Positions 1 through 9,995 of a DNA stretch of 64,000 nt are shown here, one piece after another. A program made the translations under genes and the position numbers. A model generated the notes under the pieces. The model was not told the DNA's origin and searched no databases. It saw nothing but the letters and a program-made list of their open reading frames with translations. Position 1 is the first letter of the stretch, and every line of letters starts with the position of its first letter. Origin of the DNA: Ancylobacter novellus DSM 506 (GTDB taxonomy: Bacteria; Pseudomonadota; Alphaproteobacteria; Rhizobiales; Xanthobacteraceae); the NCBI RefSeq assembly GCF_000092925.1, contig NC_014217.1:3100001-3164000 (forward strand). Reading direction: 5' to 3'.

Positions 1-2
1 TG

Positions 3-344
3 GCACTCAACATCCTGTGGTCGGGCTGGTCGGTGCTGAAGGAGAGCGTCGGCGGGCTGCTCGATCAGGCGGTACCGGCCGACACGCTCTCGCGCATCCG
101 CCGCATCATCGCCGCCGAGGCGACCGGCGCCATCGAGGCGCACGACCTGCGCACCCGGCAGGCGGGGCGGACGATCTTCGTCGACTTCCACCTCGTCGTG
201 CCCGGCGACATGCCGGTGAGCGAGGCACACACGATCTGCGACCGCATCGAGGACGCGCTGGAGGCCGAAGTGGCCGACGTGCTCGTCACCATCCACGTCG
301 AGCCGGAAGCCAAGGCCAAGCAGCACGGCGTGCCGGTGCTGTGA
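3..344 (+). CDS. Cation diffusion facilitator (CDF) efflux transporter, C-terminal part
   Basis: The reading frame is open from the window edge, so only the last 113 residues are present. It begins in the end of the last membrane region (ALNILWSGW), runs into the conserved SVGGLLDQAVP segment and continues as the cytoplasmic ferredoxin-like dimerisation domain with the EAHDLRTR, FVDFHLVVPGDM and DVLVTIHVEPE motifs typical of CDF proteins. CDF transporters export divalent metals (zinc, iron, cadmium, cobalt or manganese) in exchange for protons. The metal-binding residues that would indicate specificity lie upstream of the window, so the substrate is unknown. A long palindromic repeat follows 30 bases after the stop. 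Confidence 0.85.
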   Translation, partial: ALNILWSGWSVLKESVGGLLDQAVPADTLSRIRRIIAAEATGAIEAHDLRTRQAGRTIFVDFHLVVPGDMPVSEAHTICDRIEDALEAEVADVLVTIHVEPEAKAKQHGVPVL

Positions 345-375
345 CGGACGGCCTTCTCCCGTTCACTCCAGACAA

Positions 376-484
376 CCCTCATCCTGAGGTGCCCGGCATC
401 AGCCGGGCCTCGAAGGATGCTCATCCGAGCGCGCCTCAACGACCATCCTTCGAGGCTCGCTGCGCTCGCACCTCAGGATGAGGG
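376..484. repeat. Long nested intergenic palindrome, first copy
   Basis: The outer arms CCCTCATCCTGAGGTG (376-391) and CACCTCAGGATGAGGG (469-484) are exact inverted copies. Inside them CCTCGAAGGATG and CATCCTTCGAGG form a second inverted pair (near 408-419 and 444-455). Each half also has its own small GC-rich hairpin. A close relative lies at 15718-15827. Such head-to-head palindromes are common between genes in this order of bacteria. It could fold into a cruciform or a long RNA hairpin and probably ends transcription in both directions between the converging CDF and transglycosylase genes. Confidence 0.85.
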
Positions 485-530
485 TGCGCCAGAGGCGAGC
501 CGGGATCGCGTCCCTCTCTCTTCCTTCAAG

Positions 531-569
531 CGATCCCGGATCGGCCTGTCGGCCGCCCGGGATGACGTC
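531..569. repeat. Short intergenic palindrome, CGATCCCGG type
   Basis: Imperfect inverted repeat around CGATCCCGGATCGG...GCCCGGGATGACGTC. Related elements occur at 3984-4025, 4573-4612 and 15644-15681, always between genes. It sits just downstream of the minus-strand transglycosylase gene and may serve as its transcript end. Confidence 0.6.
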
Positions 570-584
570 TCTACAAGCTTGCGT

Positions 585-1820
585 TCACCGCCCCGCGCGG
601 AGCGCCGTGACCAGTTCCACCGTCGGATAGGAATCGGCCGGCATGCCCAGGCGCATCTGCTCGGTGCGGATCGCCTGCCGCGTCGCCGCGCCGACGATAC
701 CGTCGACCCGCCCGACATGATGGCCGCGCGCATTGAGCAGGCGCTGCAGCTCCACCACCTGCGCCATGGACAGCACCGGAATGGCCTTGCCCTGCCCGCG
801 GTTGAACGGCCCGGCGCCGGTCACGCGGGTGGCGAGATAGGCGGCCGAGGTGGCGTAGACCAGCGAGTTGTTCCACTCGGTGAAAACATCGAAATTCGGA
901 TAAGCGAGGAAGGCCGGGCCGTTGCGGCCCATCGGCAGCAGCAGCGAGGCGGGAAGCTGGTCGGCCGGCAATTGCCCGCCGCCGGCGCGCATCACGCCCA
1001 TGCGCGCCCACTGCGCGCGCGGCAGCTTGATGGCGAGGTCCGCCTGGTCCCAGGGCAGGTTTTGCGGCACCCGCACTTCCTCCAGCCAGGGCTGGCCGGC
1101 CTTCCAGCCGAGCGCGCGGATGTAATTGGCGGCAGAGGCCAGCGCGTCCGGCGCCGAGCGGATCAGATCGACCCGCCCGTCGCCGTCGAAGTCGACGCCG
1201 TAGTTGAAATAATGGTCAGGCAGGAACTGGAACTGGCCGAGCTCGCCCGCCCATGGCCCGCGCATGGTCTGCGGGGTGAGGTCGCCGCGGTCGATAATCT
1301 TCAGCGCCGCCAGAAGCTGGGTGCGGAAGACGTCGGCGCGCCGGCAGTCCCAGGCCAGCGTCGCCACCGAGCGGATGGTCGACTTGTCGCCCATATTGGC
1401 GCCGAAATCGGTCTCCAGCCCCCAGAAAGAGACCAGCACCGCGCCGGGCACGCCGAATTGCTGCTCGATGCGCTGGAATAGCGCCGGATTGCGCTGGATC
1501 TGCTGGCGGCCCTGCTGGATGCGATAATTCGCGACCATGCGGTCGGAGAACTGGAAGAAGCTCTGGCCGAACACCTTCTGCCCGCGATCGGTGGCGACGA
1601 TGTCGGGGGCATAGGCGATGCCGTTCAGCGCCGTCGCCACGGTACGCGGCGAGACGCCCTGCGCCACCGCCTGCTGCTTGAAGCCCGCTATGAACTGGTC
1701 GAAGCCGGCACCGTTATTGCCGCAGCTCTGCTGGGCGAGCGCCGCGGCCGGCACGGCGAAAGGCGCGGCGAGCGCCGCCGCAAAAGCGGCCCGCCGGAAC
1801 AGGGTCTTCAGGCTGCGCAT
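585..1820 (-). CDS. Lytic murein transglycosylase, MltB/SLT_2 family, with peptidoglycan-binding domain
   Basis: A 411-residue exported enzyme predicted to cleave the glycan strand of peptidoglycan to 1,6-anhydromuropeptides in the periplasm. Residues 1-30 form a signal peptide (RR, hydrophobic stretch, AAALAQ). The SLT_2 catalytic domain spans about 37-330 and shows the signature SFWGLETDFG with the catalytic Glu at 136, followed by ELGQFQFLPDHY and the DFDGDGRVDL calcium-like loop. A C-terminal PG_binding_1 domain (about 350-408, VELQRLLNARGHHVGRVDG) anchors it to the wall. No lipobox is evident, so it is probably soluble. Its promoter would lie in the 130 bases shared with the thiC riboswitch leader, which is transcribed the other way. 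Confidence 0.9.
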   Translation of the reverse strand: MRSLKTLFRRAAFAAALAAPFAVPAAALAQQSCGNNGAGFDQFIAGFKQQAVAQGVSPRTVATALNGIAYAPDIVATDRGQKVFGQSFFQFSDRMVANYRIQQGRQQIQRNPALFQRIEQQFGVPGAVLVSFWGLETDFGANMGDKSTIRSVATLAWDCRRADVFRTQLLAALKIIDRGDLTPQTMRGPWAGELGQFQFLPDHYFNYGVDFDGDGRVDLIRSAPDALASAANYIRALGWKAGQPWLEEVRVPQNLPWDQADLAIKLPRAQWARMGVMRAGGGQLPADQLPASLLLPMGRNGPAFLAYPNFDVFTEWNNSLVYATSAAYLATRVTGAGPFNRGQGKAIPVLSMAQVVELQRLLNARGHHVGRVDGIVGAATRQAIRTEQMRLGMPADSYPTVELVTALRAGR

Positions 1821-1952
1821 GCATTCCCCCGGATCGTTGAGCGTCGTTCCTCGCGAATCAGCAATCTACAGGAAATGCGGCAGCGTCGGGGTGACGGGCG
1901 CGGGCGCGAATTGACTTCGCCGCCGGCTTGGGCCGACAATCGACCCGTTCCA

Positions 1953-3972
<2,020 letters not shown>

Positions 3973-3983
3973 CGGTCTCATCA

Positions 3984-4025
3984 ACCCTCATCCCGGACGC
4001 CCGCAGGGCGATCCGGGATGAGGGT
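3984..4025 (+). terminator. Palindrome behind thiC, possible terminator
   Basis: ACCCTCATCCCGGA (from 3984) and TCCGGGATGAGGGT (to 4025) are exact inverted arms around a short GC-rich loop. No run of T follows, so if it ends transcription it is not a classical intrinsic terminator. It belongs to the same family of CCCGG palindromes found elsewhere in the window. Confidence 0.5.
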
Positions 4026-4090
4026 ACGAGGCAAAGACTCTTCGGCAGATTCCCCCTACCCTCGCCGCCTCCAGCAATCCGGAACGCGCC

Positions 4091-4525
4091 ATGTCCCCCG
4101 TACGCCCTATCCCCGCTGTCCTCGCCGTGGTCGAGCGCGGCGGCGAGGTGCTGCTGGTGCGGCGGGCCAATCCGCCGGACCAGGGGCTGTGGGGCTTTCC
4201 CGGCGGGCGCATGGAGATGGGCGAGACCCATCTCGAGGCGGCGCTGCGCGAGCTCGGCGAGGAGACCGGCATCGAGGCCGATTCGCCGCGCCTCATCACC
4301 GTGCTCGACTTCATCGAGCATGATCCGGCGGGCGCCCTCGCCCATCATTTCGCGATGATCGCGGTGCTGTGCCGCTGGCGCACCGGCGAAGGCGTGGCGG
4401 CCGATGACGCCCTCGAAGCGCGCTGGTTCGGCGCGGAGGCGCTGGCCGGCCTCGGCGCCAGTGCCAGCCTGAAAGTCGGCTTCCTCGCCGACCTCGCGCT
4501 CGCCATCCCGCGCGAGGCGGAATAG
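4091..4525 (+). CDS. Nudix hydrolase
   Basis: A 144-residue single-domain protein. The Nudix box GX5EX7REUXEEXGU is complete at residues 39-61 (G39, E45, R53-E54-L55, E57-E58, G60). Nudix enzymes hydrolyse nucleoside diphosphates linked to another group, with the box binding magnesium. The N-terminal strand AVLAVVERGGEVLLVRRA and LWGFPGGR are typical of the ADP-ribose/MutT-like group; the substrate cannot be told from sequence. It is separated from thiC by a palindrome and converges on the oxlT1 terminator, so it probably has its own promoter. Confidence 0.85.
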   Translation: MSPVRPIPAVLAVVERGGEVLLVRRANPPDQGLWGFPGGRMEMGETHLEAALRELGEETGIEADSPRLITVLDFIEHDPAGALAHHFAMIAVLCRWRTGEGVAADDALEARWFGAEALAGLGASASLKVGFLADLALAIPREAE

Positions 4526-4530
4526 CCCAA

Positions 4531-4557
4531 GAAAAAAGGGCCTCCCGGAGGAGGCCC
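4531..4557 (-). terminator. Intrinsic terminator of oxlT1
   Basis: Read on the minus strand, the 8-bp arms GGGCCTCC (4538-4545) and GGAGGCCC (4550-4557) flank a 4-base loop and are followed by a run of T (AAAAAA at 4532-4537 on the plus strand). This is the right orientation and distance to end the transcript of the minus-strand antiporter gene at 4628. The plus-strand side lacks a T run. Confidence 0.85.
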
Positions 4558-4572
4558 TCGATGGTTCCCGAG

Positions 4573-4612
4573 CGATCCCGGATCGCCGCTCGCGCGGCGT
4601 CCGGGACGACGT
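4573..4612. repeat. Short intergenic palindrome, CGATCCCGG type
   Basis: Imperfect inverted repeat CGATCCCGGATCGCCG...CGGCGTCCGGGACGACGTC between the Nudix gene and oxlT1, related to the copies at 531, 3984 and 15644. Confidence 0.55.
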
Positions 4613-4627
4613 CGGACGAGTTCGGAC

Positions 4628-5941
4628 TCAGTGCCCGCCGGCCGGAGCCGGCGCCAGGGTGATGCCGTTTTCCTTCGCCCATACCGCGTTGGCGGCGTGG
4701 TGCTTCACCAGCATCGGCCGCAGCACCAGCAGGGCGCAGAAGGCGGCGGAGAGGTCCATGGCGGCGACCGTGTAGAGCACGGACGACCAGGTGCCGGTGA
4801 GCTCCATCAGGATGTTGCCGAACGGGACAAGCAGCGCCGCCACGCCCTTGGCGCAGTAGAGCACGCCGTAGATCTTGGCGACGTTCTTGGTGCCGAAGGT
4901 GTCGGCGGTGGTGGCCGAGAACAGCGAGTACACTTCACCCCAGGCCAGGAACACCATGCCCGAGAGGATGAGGAACGCCCACGGATTGTGGCCGAAGGTG
5001 CCGAGCGCGACGATGCCGAGGCCTTCCATGGTGAAGGCGACGAACATGGTCTTCTCACGGCCGATATGGTCGGAGATCCAGCCGAACAGCGGGCGAGAGA
5101 TGCCGTTCAGGATGCGGTCGAGCATCAGCGCGAAGGGCAGAGCCGCCATGGTGAAGAAGTAAACGTTCACCTGGAAGTTCTTCACACCGAGGTCCTCGGC
5201 GATGACGCCGAGCTGGGCGACGGCCATCAGGCCGCCGGTGACGGTGCCGATGAACATGGCGCCGAGCACCCAGAACACCGGAGTGCGCAGGGCTTCCGGC
5301 AGGGTGTAGTCGCGGCGGGACTGGGCGACCTTGTCGGAGCCCTTCAGGTCCTTCGGCGGAGCCTTCAGGAACAGGGCGGCGATCATGATCACGCTGCCCT
5401 GGATGAGGCCGAAGAACCAGAAGGTCTCGGACACGCCCGAGGAGGCGAGCATGTTGGCGATCGGCAGGATGGTCAGCGCCGAACCGGCGCCGTAGCCGCC
5501 GGCGGTGAGGCCGACCGCGAGACCGCGCTTCTCGGGGAACCACTTGATCGCGGCGTTGATGCAGGTGGCATACACGCAGCCGACGCCGATGCCGCCGATG
5601 ATGGCGCCGACATAGTACATGGTCAGCGTGTCGGCATAGGAATTGATCATCCAGGACAGGCCCGTGAAGGCGCCGCCGACGAACACCATGACCCGCGGGC
5701 CGTACTTGTCGATGAAGTAGCCTTCGATCGGCGCCAGCCAGGTCTGCACCACCACGAAGATGGTGAAGGTGGTCTGGATCGCCGCGCGCGACCAGCCGAA
5801 TTCCTTGGTGATCTCGGGGACGAACAGGGTCCAGGCGTACTGGATGTTGGCAGCGGCGACCATGCAGACGATGCCGCAGATCAGCTGGATCCAGCGCAGA
5901 TTGTTGGTCGGCGCGTGGGCCGACGCGACGGATGTACTCAC
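4628..5941 (-). CDS. oxlT: Oxalate/formate antiporter OxlT-like, MFS family (paralog 1)
   Basis: A 437-residue major-facilitator protein with 12 predicted membrane segments, close throughout to the second copy at 6592-7890. Family hallmarks are WIQLICGIVCM...NIQYAWTLFVPEI, GYFIDKYGPR, GGIGVGCVYATCINAAIKWFP and SRPLFGWISDHIGRE. Oxalobacter OxlT exchanges oxalate for formate using a membrane Arg and Lys; an Arg is present in the eighth segment (DRILNGISR) and a Lys in the eleventh (LYCAKGVAAL), though I have not aligned them. I chose the GTG at 5941 because GGGAGAGGAG lies about ten bases upstream and the N-terminus then matches its paralog; a longer form would begin at 6013. A GntR-type operator and a terminator bracket the unit. 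Confidence 0.87.
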   Translation of the reverse strand: MSTSVASAHAPTNNLRWIQLICGIVCMVAAANIQYAWTLFVPEITKEFGWSRAAIQTTFTIFVVVQTWLAPIEGYFIDKYGPRVMVFVGGAFTGLSWMINSYADTLTMYYVGAIIGGIGVGCVYATCINAAIKWFPEKRGLAVGLTAGGYGAGSALTILPIANMLASSGVSETFWFFGLIQGSVIMIAALFLKAPPKDLKGSDKVAQSRRDYTLPEALRTPVFWVLGAMFIGTVTGGLMAVAQLGVIAEDLGVKNFQVNVYFFTMAALPFALMLDRILNGISRPLFGWISDHIGREKTMFVAFTMEGLGIVALGTFGHNPWAFLILSGMVFLAWGEVYSLFSATTADTFGTKNVAKIYGVLYCAKGVAALLVPFGNILMELTGTWSSVLYTVAAMDLSAAFCALLVLRPMLVKHHAANAVWAKENGITLAPAPAGGH

Positions 5942-6530
5942 GGGGGCGATCTCCTCTCCCAAATCTATCAAGCGCCGCGGATCGGCTTGTTGTTGCGGTC
6001 GCTCCGTCCGCACGGGACGGGCGCCGGCTTATCGTTGGCCGCGGGCGGCCTTTCTGCCTCCCGCGACGGCCGCTGGCGCGGCATGCTTTCCCAATAGGTT
6101 GATGCGGCTTCCGCCCCCGCGCCGGCACCGCGAGCTGTCCGGCTTTGCGTGTGACGCAGGGTTGCGGAACCGATCCGCTGAGACAGGATCATAATCGACA
6201 ATATTATGTATGCCAATTCCCCTTTATGACTCTTCGACAGCAACGTAAATTCAAAGTCGACGTCTAATTGTCACTTTTCAACGCTGATCGTTGCTAAAGA
6301 TAATTCCCTCTCGTCGGCACCTTCCCTTGCGCCTTTTCATGGAAGTCGAAGAGACGTTTAACGATGACGCTAAGTAATCGTAACGCATGGATGCCGGAGC
6401 ATTCGACCTGACGCCGGCATGGGCGTGACCATGACGTCCTCCCGCACCGCGTGTGAGAGCGACCGATTACGTTTTCAATTCTTCAGGATCGAAAGAGGAG
6501 GCAAGCGATTCGGCCGGTATCGCCACACCA
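5942..6530 (-). promoter_or_regulatory. oxlT1 upstream region with operator-like site at 6200-6214
   Basis: No credible gene lies in this stretch of nearly 600 bases. The part nearest oxlT1 is GC-rich leader; from about 6190 to 6410 it is AT-rich and probably holds the promoter. AATAT-TATGT-ATGCC at 6200-6214 matches the right half and spacing of the GGYAT-N5-ATRCC motif seen before other oxalate genes, with a degenerate left half; the wider right flank GTATGCCAATT is identical to that of the site at 9936-9950. Confidence 0.55.
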
Positions 6531-6560
6531 AAGAAAAAGGGCGCGTCCGAAGACGCGCCC
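6531..6560 (-). terminator. Intrinsic terminator of oxlT2
   Basis: On the minus strand, 9-bp arms GGGCGCGTC (6539-6547) and GACGCGCCC (6552-6560) with a CGAA/TTCG tetraloop are followed by a T-rich tract (AAGAAAAA at 6531-6538 on the plus strand). It sits about 30 bases after the stop of the second antiporter gene. Each antiporter therefore appears to have its own transcript. Confidence 0.87.
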
Positions 6561-6591
6561 TCAAGGCGACGACGAAAGAGGCGGATGCAGC

Positions 6592-7890
6592 CTATTCGGC
6601 GGCCACCGTCCGGGCCGCGCCCTCGGCGGTGCGCTTGCCGTGCGAGGCCCGCAGCGGCTTCAGCACCACCAGCGCCATCACCGCGGCGACGATGTTCAGC
6701 GCGGCGGCGGTGAGGAACACCGCGTGCCAGCTGCCCGTCATCGTGGTGAGGATCGAGGTGAACGGCACGATCAGCGCCGCCGTGCCCTTGGCGGTGTAGA
6801 GCAGGCCGGCATTGGTGGTGGCGAACTTCGAGCCGAAGGCGTCGCCGCACATCGCCGGGAACAGCGAGTAGATCTCGCCCCAGGCGAAGAAGACGAGGCC
6901 GGTCAGGATGACGAACAGCACCGGGTTCTGGCCGAACACGCTCAGCGCGTAGATGCCGACGCCCTCGATGGCGAAGGCGACGAACATGGTGTTCTCGCGG
7001 CCGATCTGGTCCGACACCCAGCCGAAGAACGGGCGGGTGAGGCCGTTCAGCACGCGGTCGATGGCGGCGGCGAAGGTCAGCGCCGGCAGCGTGATGCCGA
7101 TCAGGCTCACCGGGATGTCGGCGATGCCGAAGTCCTTGGCGATCGGGCCGAGCTGGGCGGTCGCCATCAGGCCGCCGGCGGCCATCATGACGAACATCGC
7201 GTACATCACCCAGAACAGCGGGGTGGAGAGCATCTCCTTCGGCGCGAAGTCGCGGGCCGACTGCGCCACCTTGGTGGCGACGTTCACCGCGAAGGCCGCG
7301 ATCTGCTCCTTCTTCGGGGCGGCGAGGAACAGGGCGAGCACGGTGATGACGATGCCCTGGCCGATGCCGAAGTAGAAGAAGGCCGCCTCGTAGCCCTGAT
7401 TCTTGATCATGTTCTGGATCGGAATCACGGTCAGCGCCGAGCCCGCGCCGAAGCCGGCGGCGGTGATGCCGGCGGCGAGGCCGCGGCGATCGGGGAACCA
7501 CTTCAACGAATTGCCGACGCAGGTGCCGTAGACCGCGCCGGCGCCGATGCCGCCCAGCGCCGCGCCGACATAGAGCATGGTGAGCGTGGTGGCGTAGGAG
7601 TTGAGCACCCAGGCGAGGCCGCAGAGCACGCCGCCGAACAGCACCACGACGCGCGGGCCGTACTTGTCGACGAACCAGCCCTCGACCGGCACCAGCCAGG
7701 TCTCGGTGACGATGAAGATGGAGAAGGCCACCTGGATCGCCGCGCGATCCCAGCCATGGGTCTCCTGCATCGGATTGACGAAGAAGGTCCAGCCATACTG
7801 CATGTTGGCGATCATGCACATGCAGATGACGCCGAACACGAGCTGCAGCCAGCGCGTCTTGTTCACGGATGACGTTGCGGCAGATGTCAT
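6592..7890 (-). CDS. oxlT: Oxalate/formate antiporter OxlT-like, MFS family (paralog 2)
   Basis: A 432-residue 12-segment MFS transporter, clearly a paralog of the gene at 4628-5941 and in the same orientation. It shares WLQLVFGVICM, NMQYGWTFFVNPM, WFVDKYGPR, LKWFPDRRGLAAGITAAGFGAGSA, DRVLNGLTRPFFGWVSDQIGRE and the AKGTAAL segment carrying the candidate substrate-binding lysine. The ATG at 7888-7890 is preceded by CGAGGAT and starts MTSAATSS. It is divergent from gntR1, and the 540 bases between them contain an 18-bp perfect palindrome and two operator-like sites. The two copies may differ in direction, affinity or counter-ion (for example formate versus another dicarboxylate); sequence alone does not say. 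Confidence 0.87.
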   Translation of the reverse strand: MTSAATSSVNKTRWLQLVFGVICMCMIANMQYGWTFFVNPMQETHGWDRAAIQVAFSIFIVTETWLVPVEGWFVDKYGPRVVVLFGGVLCGLAWVLNSYATTLTMLYVGAALGGIGAGAVYGTCVGNSLKWFPDRRGLAAGITAAGFGAGSALTVIPIQNMIKNQGYEAAFFYFGIGQGIVITVLALFLAAPKKEQIAAFAVNVATKVAQSARDFAPKEMLSTPLFWVMYAMFVMMAAGGLMATAQLGPIAKDFGIADIPVSLIGITLPALTFAAAIDRVLNGLTRPFFGWVSDQIGRENTMFVAFAIEGVGIYALSVFGQNPVLFVILTGLVFFAWGEIYSLFPAMCGDAFGSKFATTNAGLLYTAKGTAALIVPFTSILTTMTGSWHAVFLTAAALNIVAAVMALVVLKPLRASHGKRTAEGAARTVAAE

Positions 7891-8022
7891 TTTATCCTCG
7901 AACGTTTCCCAACGTAATGAGTGTGGAAATCTTAGGTTGTTCTTGTTGAATGCACGTAGGCCACGCTGCACACGCAAGGGCAACGACCCGACATTGCGGC
8001 GACCATACTATGGTTTTTCGGT

Positions 8023-8042
8023 TATGCAAAATTTTGCATACC
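8023..8042. promoter_or_regulatory. Perfect 18-bp palindrome and overlapping operator-like site
   Basis: TATGCAAAATTTTGCATA at 8023-8040 is a perfect inverted repeat. Overlapping it, AAAAT-TTTGC-ATACC at 8028-8042 has the right half of the GGYAT-N5-ATRCC motif. It lies about 135 bases before oxlT2 and about 390 before gntR1 in their shared divergent promoter region, and is probably bound by a FadR-type regulator. Confidence 0.65.
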
Positions 8043-8266
8043 AGGAATGCACGCCATTTAACAGTAAGATGACTGACGTAACGTCACATTACGATAGGGA
8101 ATATTTGTCGAATATTACGTTGGGGCACCTTCCGCACAGAAGCCTGCTGGACTCTGCGTCAGCCGGGGGCGCACCCACCATCCCGGAACGGCGCCCCCCT
8201 CGTTCGGGCGGCACGGAAACGCGCGCTATGCCCGGATGCCCCGCACAAGGCTGCCAATGGACATTC

Positions 8267-8281
8267 TGTATGTGTTATACG
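8267..8281. promoter_or_regulatory. GntR-type operator-like site before gntR1
   Basis: TGTAT-GTGTT-ATACG contains the perfect inner inverted repeat GTAT-N5-ATAC with the same spacing as the other sites. It is about 150 bases before the gntR1 start, suggesting control of that gene by itself or by GntR2. The rest of the 7891-8431 gap shows no gene. Confidence 0.55.
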
Positions 8282-8431
8282 ATCCTTGTTCGGATCGGTT
8301 TCCCGAAGAGAATCGCCAATGATCGGGGAAGCCGACCGGAATAAAGCCCGGTCCACCGGGCGCCCTGCGCCGGTGGCGCGGCGGTATTCAACAAGAACAA
8401 CAAGCTGTGCAAACTGACGAGGAAACGACCC

Positions 8432-9133
8432 GTGGAAAGCGCCGACACCCAAACCCGACTGAACATTGCTCCGCTGGCCGCGAATACAAGCCTGCGGACC
8501 CTCGCCTACGATGCCATCAAGAAGGCCATCACCGAGATGGACATGTATGGCCAGGAGAGCGAGATCCGGCTCGACGAGCGCCAGCTCTCGCATGATCTCG
8601 GCGTCAGCCGCACGCCCATCCGCGAGGCGCTCACGGTGCTGGAGCAGGAAGGCTTCGTGCGCTCGGTGCCGCGCCGCGGCATCTTCGTGGTGCGCAAGTC
8701 CAAGAGCGAGATCATCGACATGATCATCGTCTGGGCGGCGCTCGAGAGCATGGCGGCGCGCCTCGCCGCCACCCGCGCCAGCGACCGCGACCTCGCCGAG
8801 CTGCGCGAGCTCTTCCACGATTTCGACGAGGAAGCGCCGGCCGAGCACATGAACGAGTACTCGAACGCCAATATCCGCTTCCACCAGACCATCATCCGGC
8901 TCTCGGGCTGCGAGATGATTGCGGAGATGACGGAGAACCTGTTCATCCATATCCGCGGCATCCGCGCCGTCTCCATCCGCCAGGAGAACCGCTCGGAGCG
9001 TTCGCTGCAGGAGCACCGGGGCATCATCGCCGCGCTCGTCGGGCGCGACGCCGATCTCGCCGAGCGGCTGGTGCGCGAGCATACGCTGGGCCTCGCCGCC
9101 CATGTGGAAAAGCACGGCCGCTTCCCGCTCTGA
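8432..9133 (+). CDS. FadR-subfamily (FCD) GntR transcriptional regulator 1
   Basis: A 233-residue regulator. The winged helix-turn-helix covers about residues 20-90, with RLDERQLSHDLGVSRTPIREALTVLEQEGFV and the wing RRGIFVV. The FCD ligand-binding domain follows, with conserved histidines in NIRFHQTIIRLSG, LFIHIRGIR and LQEHRGIIAAL that usually hold a metal contacting small carboxylates. It is divergent from oxlT2 and about half identical by eye to GntR2 at 9996-10721. The location suggests an oxalate- or formyl/oxalyl-CoA-related signal; this is inferred. The GTG at 8432 follows GAGGAAACGACCC; later starts would cut into the arm before the DNA-binding domain. Confidence 0.88.
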   Translation: MESADTQTRLNIAPLAANTSLRTLAYDAIKKAITEMDMYGQESEIRLDERQLSHDLGVSRTPIREALTVLEQEGFVRSVPRRGIFVVRKSKSEIIDMIIVWAALESMAARLAATRASDRDLAELRELFHDFDEEAPAEHMNEYSNANIRFHQTIIRLSGCEMIAEMTENLFIHIRGIRAVSIRQENRSERSLQEHRGIIAALVGRDADLAERLVREHTLGLAAHVEKHGRFPL

Positions 9134-9234
9134 CCGGCCGGGCGGGCGCGGCCGCGGCCGGACACCGACGTGGCCCCTCGCCGCCCGGCGGCGGGCAGGC
9201 CGACCTTCCGGCCTCGCGCGCAGGGAGAGAGCCG

Positions 9235-9699
9235 ATGACCGCCATCACGCCCGACCGCATGATCGCGGAGGACGCGCGCGCCGGCGACCCGTGCGGCCCC
9301 AGCCGCAAGCTGTGGATCAGCGAGGCCGGCGGCCTCACCCAGTTCGGCGCCTTCGTCGAGATTCTGCCGCCCGGCTCGCGCTCCTCCATCAAGCACTGGC
9401 ACAGCGCGGAGGACGAGCTGGTCTACGTGCTGGACGGAGAGGTCACCCTCGTCGAGGGCGACACGCGGACATTGCTGCGCCCCGGCGACGCGGCGACCTT
9501 CCGGGCCGGCGTGCCCGTCGGCCATTCGCTGGAGAATCGGGGCCCGGCGCCGGCGCGCTTCCTCATCGTCGGCACCCGCGCGGCGACCGACACCACCACC
9601 TATCCCGACATCGGCCTGACCTGCCGCCGCGCCCCTTCGCTGCCGGCCGACATCTGGACCGACCGCGACGGCAACCCCGCCTCCTGTCCCTACGACTGA
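9235..9699 (+). CDS. Single-domain cupin protein
   Basis: A 154-residue protein with one cupin barrel. The first cupin motif is complete (KHWHSAEDELVYVLDGE: two His and one Glu as metal ligands), and the second motif has RPGDAATF and a His in VGHSLEN. It starts at an ATG after GGGAGAGAGCCG. Cupins of this type include small oxalate-decarboxylase-like proteins and sugar-acid enzymes. Being placed between two oxalate-island regulators, about 100 bases behind gntR1 and probably co-transcribed with it, makes a role in oxalate or glyoxylate handling or sensing plausible, but no activity can be assigned. Confidence 0.8.
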   Translation: MTAITPDRMIAEDARAGDPCGPSRKLWISEAGGLTQFGAFVEILPPGSRSSIKHWHSAEDELVYVLDGEVTLVEGDTRTLLRPGDAATFRAGVPVGHSLENRGPAPARFLIVGTRAATDTTTYPDIGLTCRRAPSLPADIWTDRDGNPASCPYD

Positions 9700-9787
9700 C
9701 GTCGGCGTGGTCTTCCACGCCAGCACGTTTCTCCCGCAGTTCGCTGCAAGCCGCGCCCGGCCGCTCTCGCCAGCGCCGTGGAGGCGT

Positions 9788-9802
9788 GGTATATTGCATA
9801 CG
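9788..9802. promoter_or_regulatory. GntR-type operator-like site downstream of the cupin gene
   Basis: GGTAT-ATTGC-ATACG matches GGYAT-N5-ATRCC with one deviation. It lies about 200 bases before gntR2 and about 150 bases before a second site. The 296-base gap between cupin and gntR2 shows no convincing gene. Confidence 0.55.
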
Positions 9803-9935
9803 CAACGAGAGGCGATGGAACGCGGATCGGCAGCTTGCATTGGTACGAAGCTACGCCCGCCGCGCCGGAACGCCCTTACGCTGAGGAAAAGGGAGCTCGA
9901 TCGTCCCTCTACCGGGACAACCGAATTGACATGTT

Positions 9936-9950
9936 GGTATTTGGTATGCC
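9936..9950. promoter_or_regulatory. GntR-type operator overlapping the gntR2 promoter
   Basis: GGTAT-TTGGT-ATGCC is a perfect match to GGYAT-N5-ATRCC, extended by TT before and AATTT after. A TTGACA hexamer at 9926-9931 directly precedes it, so a bound regulator would cover the space between -35 and -10. The gntR2 start is 46 bases downstream. Confidence 0.68.
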
Positions 9951-9995
9951 AATTTCCCGGAAATCCCCGGCGGAGAGCCCGCAGAGGACACTTCC

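Noticed and set aside
417..1481. Long plus-strand open frame opposite the lytic transglycosylase
   Set aside because: It is the complement of a well-supported gene, has Arg/Ala-rich low-complexity sequence, no ribosome site and no domain. Similar long opposite-strand frames occur across the window because of the high G+C content.
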